From NCBI GenBank assembly GCA_021787775.1, contig JAJYLK010000086.1, positions 1 to 5,764 of the forward strand: a stretch of DNA of 5,764 bases. Direction: 5' to 3'. This document shows, piece after piece, positions 5,549 to 5,764 of this stretch. The position numbers and the translations under genes are program-made. Position 1 is the stretch's first letter; the number at the start of each line of letters is the position of its first letter. Source of the DNA: Actinomycetes bacterium. Its GTDB lineage: Bacteria > Actinomycetota > Thermoleophilia > BMS3ABIN01. The notes beneath the pieces are model-generated. The model ran no database searches and was not told the DNA's origin. It was given only the letters and a program-made list of their open reading frames with translations.

Positions 5549-5764
5549 TCAGACCTTCTCCTCCACTGGCAGGACTTCCGGCGGACTGGCGGCTTCCTCT
5601 GAATCGTCCATGCCAGGGTTTTCTGCGGTCTTCTTCAACTGACCGGCAGGCTGGTCCGGGATGCTGATCGCGCCGTAATCGAGCGTCAGCCGGCTGGCGA
5701 ATTCCAGCACGTGCTCCGGCTGGCCGGCGAGCAGGTCGCGCAGCCGCCGTTCGAGGATCTCCGG
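5549..5764 (-). CDS. C-terminal end of an unrecognised protein (partial)
   Basis: The minus-strand frame is open from the right edge to TGA at 5551-5549, giving 71 residues and a stop. The first ~35 residues look folded and helical (PEILERRLRDLLAG, then EHVLEFASRLTLDYGAI); the remainder, from about SIPDQPAG on, is a low-complexity tail rich in Pro, Glu, Ala and Ser ending PVEEKV. Coding is supported by the 7-nt spacing to the methyltransferase start, the ribosome site embedded in its 3' end, and G/C-rich third positions. The two genes are probably one operon. I do not recognise the family from this fragment; given the surroundings it may be another glycan biosynthesis enzyme, but nothing visible proves it. 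Confidence 0.7.
   Translation of the reverse strand, partial: PEILERRLRDLLAGQPEHVLEFASRLTLDYGAISIPDQPAGQLKKTAENPGMDDSEEAASPPEVLPVEEKV
5554..5564 (-). promoter_or_regulatory. Likely ribosome binding site for the methyltransferase
   Basis: On the minus strand this reads GGAGGAGAAGG, 12 nt before ATG 5541 and within the last codons of the preceding gene. The spacing is longer than ideal, but no comparable purine run precedes the alternative ATG at 5508, so it favours the 5541 start. Confidence 0.5.

Noticed and set aside
4810..5667. Plus-strand open frame (285 codons) opposite the methyltransferase
   Set aside because: The opposite strand has complete SAM methyltransferase motifs; this frame shows none and also runs across the junction into the upstream minus-strand gene.

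Overview
The window is GC-rich (roughly low-to-mid 60s % by eye) with strong G/C third-position bias. It carries genes for a bacterial cell envelope. The repeat-bearing SpoIID/LytB-type protein, the codon usage and the Wzm/Wzt-type exporter would fit a high-GC Gram-positive, such as a deep-branching Actinomycetota lineage. That placement is inference from protein style only; no rRNA or marker gene is present.

Layout, left to right. (1) Positions 1-2592 (+) hold the C-terminal 863 codons of a large secreted-type protein whose start lies left of the window. It has the tail of one ~100-residue repeat, an Ig-like domain, four more repeats of the same family, and a C-terminal SpoIID/LytB domain. 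(2) A 111-bp gap (2593-2703) contains the only AT-rich promoter-like stretch I see and a small hairpin. (3) Positions 2704-3498 (+) encode an ABC-2 polysaccharide-export permease (Wzm/TagG type). Its stop codon abuts the start of (4), the partner ATPase at 3499-4764 (+), a Wzt-type protein with a C-terminal extension resembling the Wzt carbohydrate-binding domain. (5) A 60-bp convergent gap (4765-4824) has a G-rich tract and a hairpin. (6) On the minus strand lie a class I SAM-dependent methyltransferase (5541-4825) and, just upstream of it, the last 71 codons of an unrecognised gene (5764-5549) that runs off the right edge.

How they may work together: the permease/ATPase pair would export a finished lipid-linked glycan. 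In systems with a Wzt C-terminal domain, that domain can read a chemical cap on the glycan's non-reducing end. The neighbouring methyltransferase is a plausible, unproven source of such a cap. The SpoIID-type protein would act on or bind peptidoglycan outside the membrane, with the repeats as a stalk or binding array.

The most notable raw-sequence feature is a perfect 99-bp direct repeat (1-99 and 1558-1656), exactly 519 codons apart in the same frame. It is either a recent module duplication or a point where the assembly should be checked. I do not see a clearly novel system; the candidates worth a second look are listed as findings.
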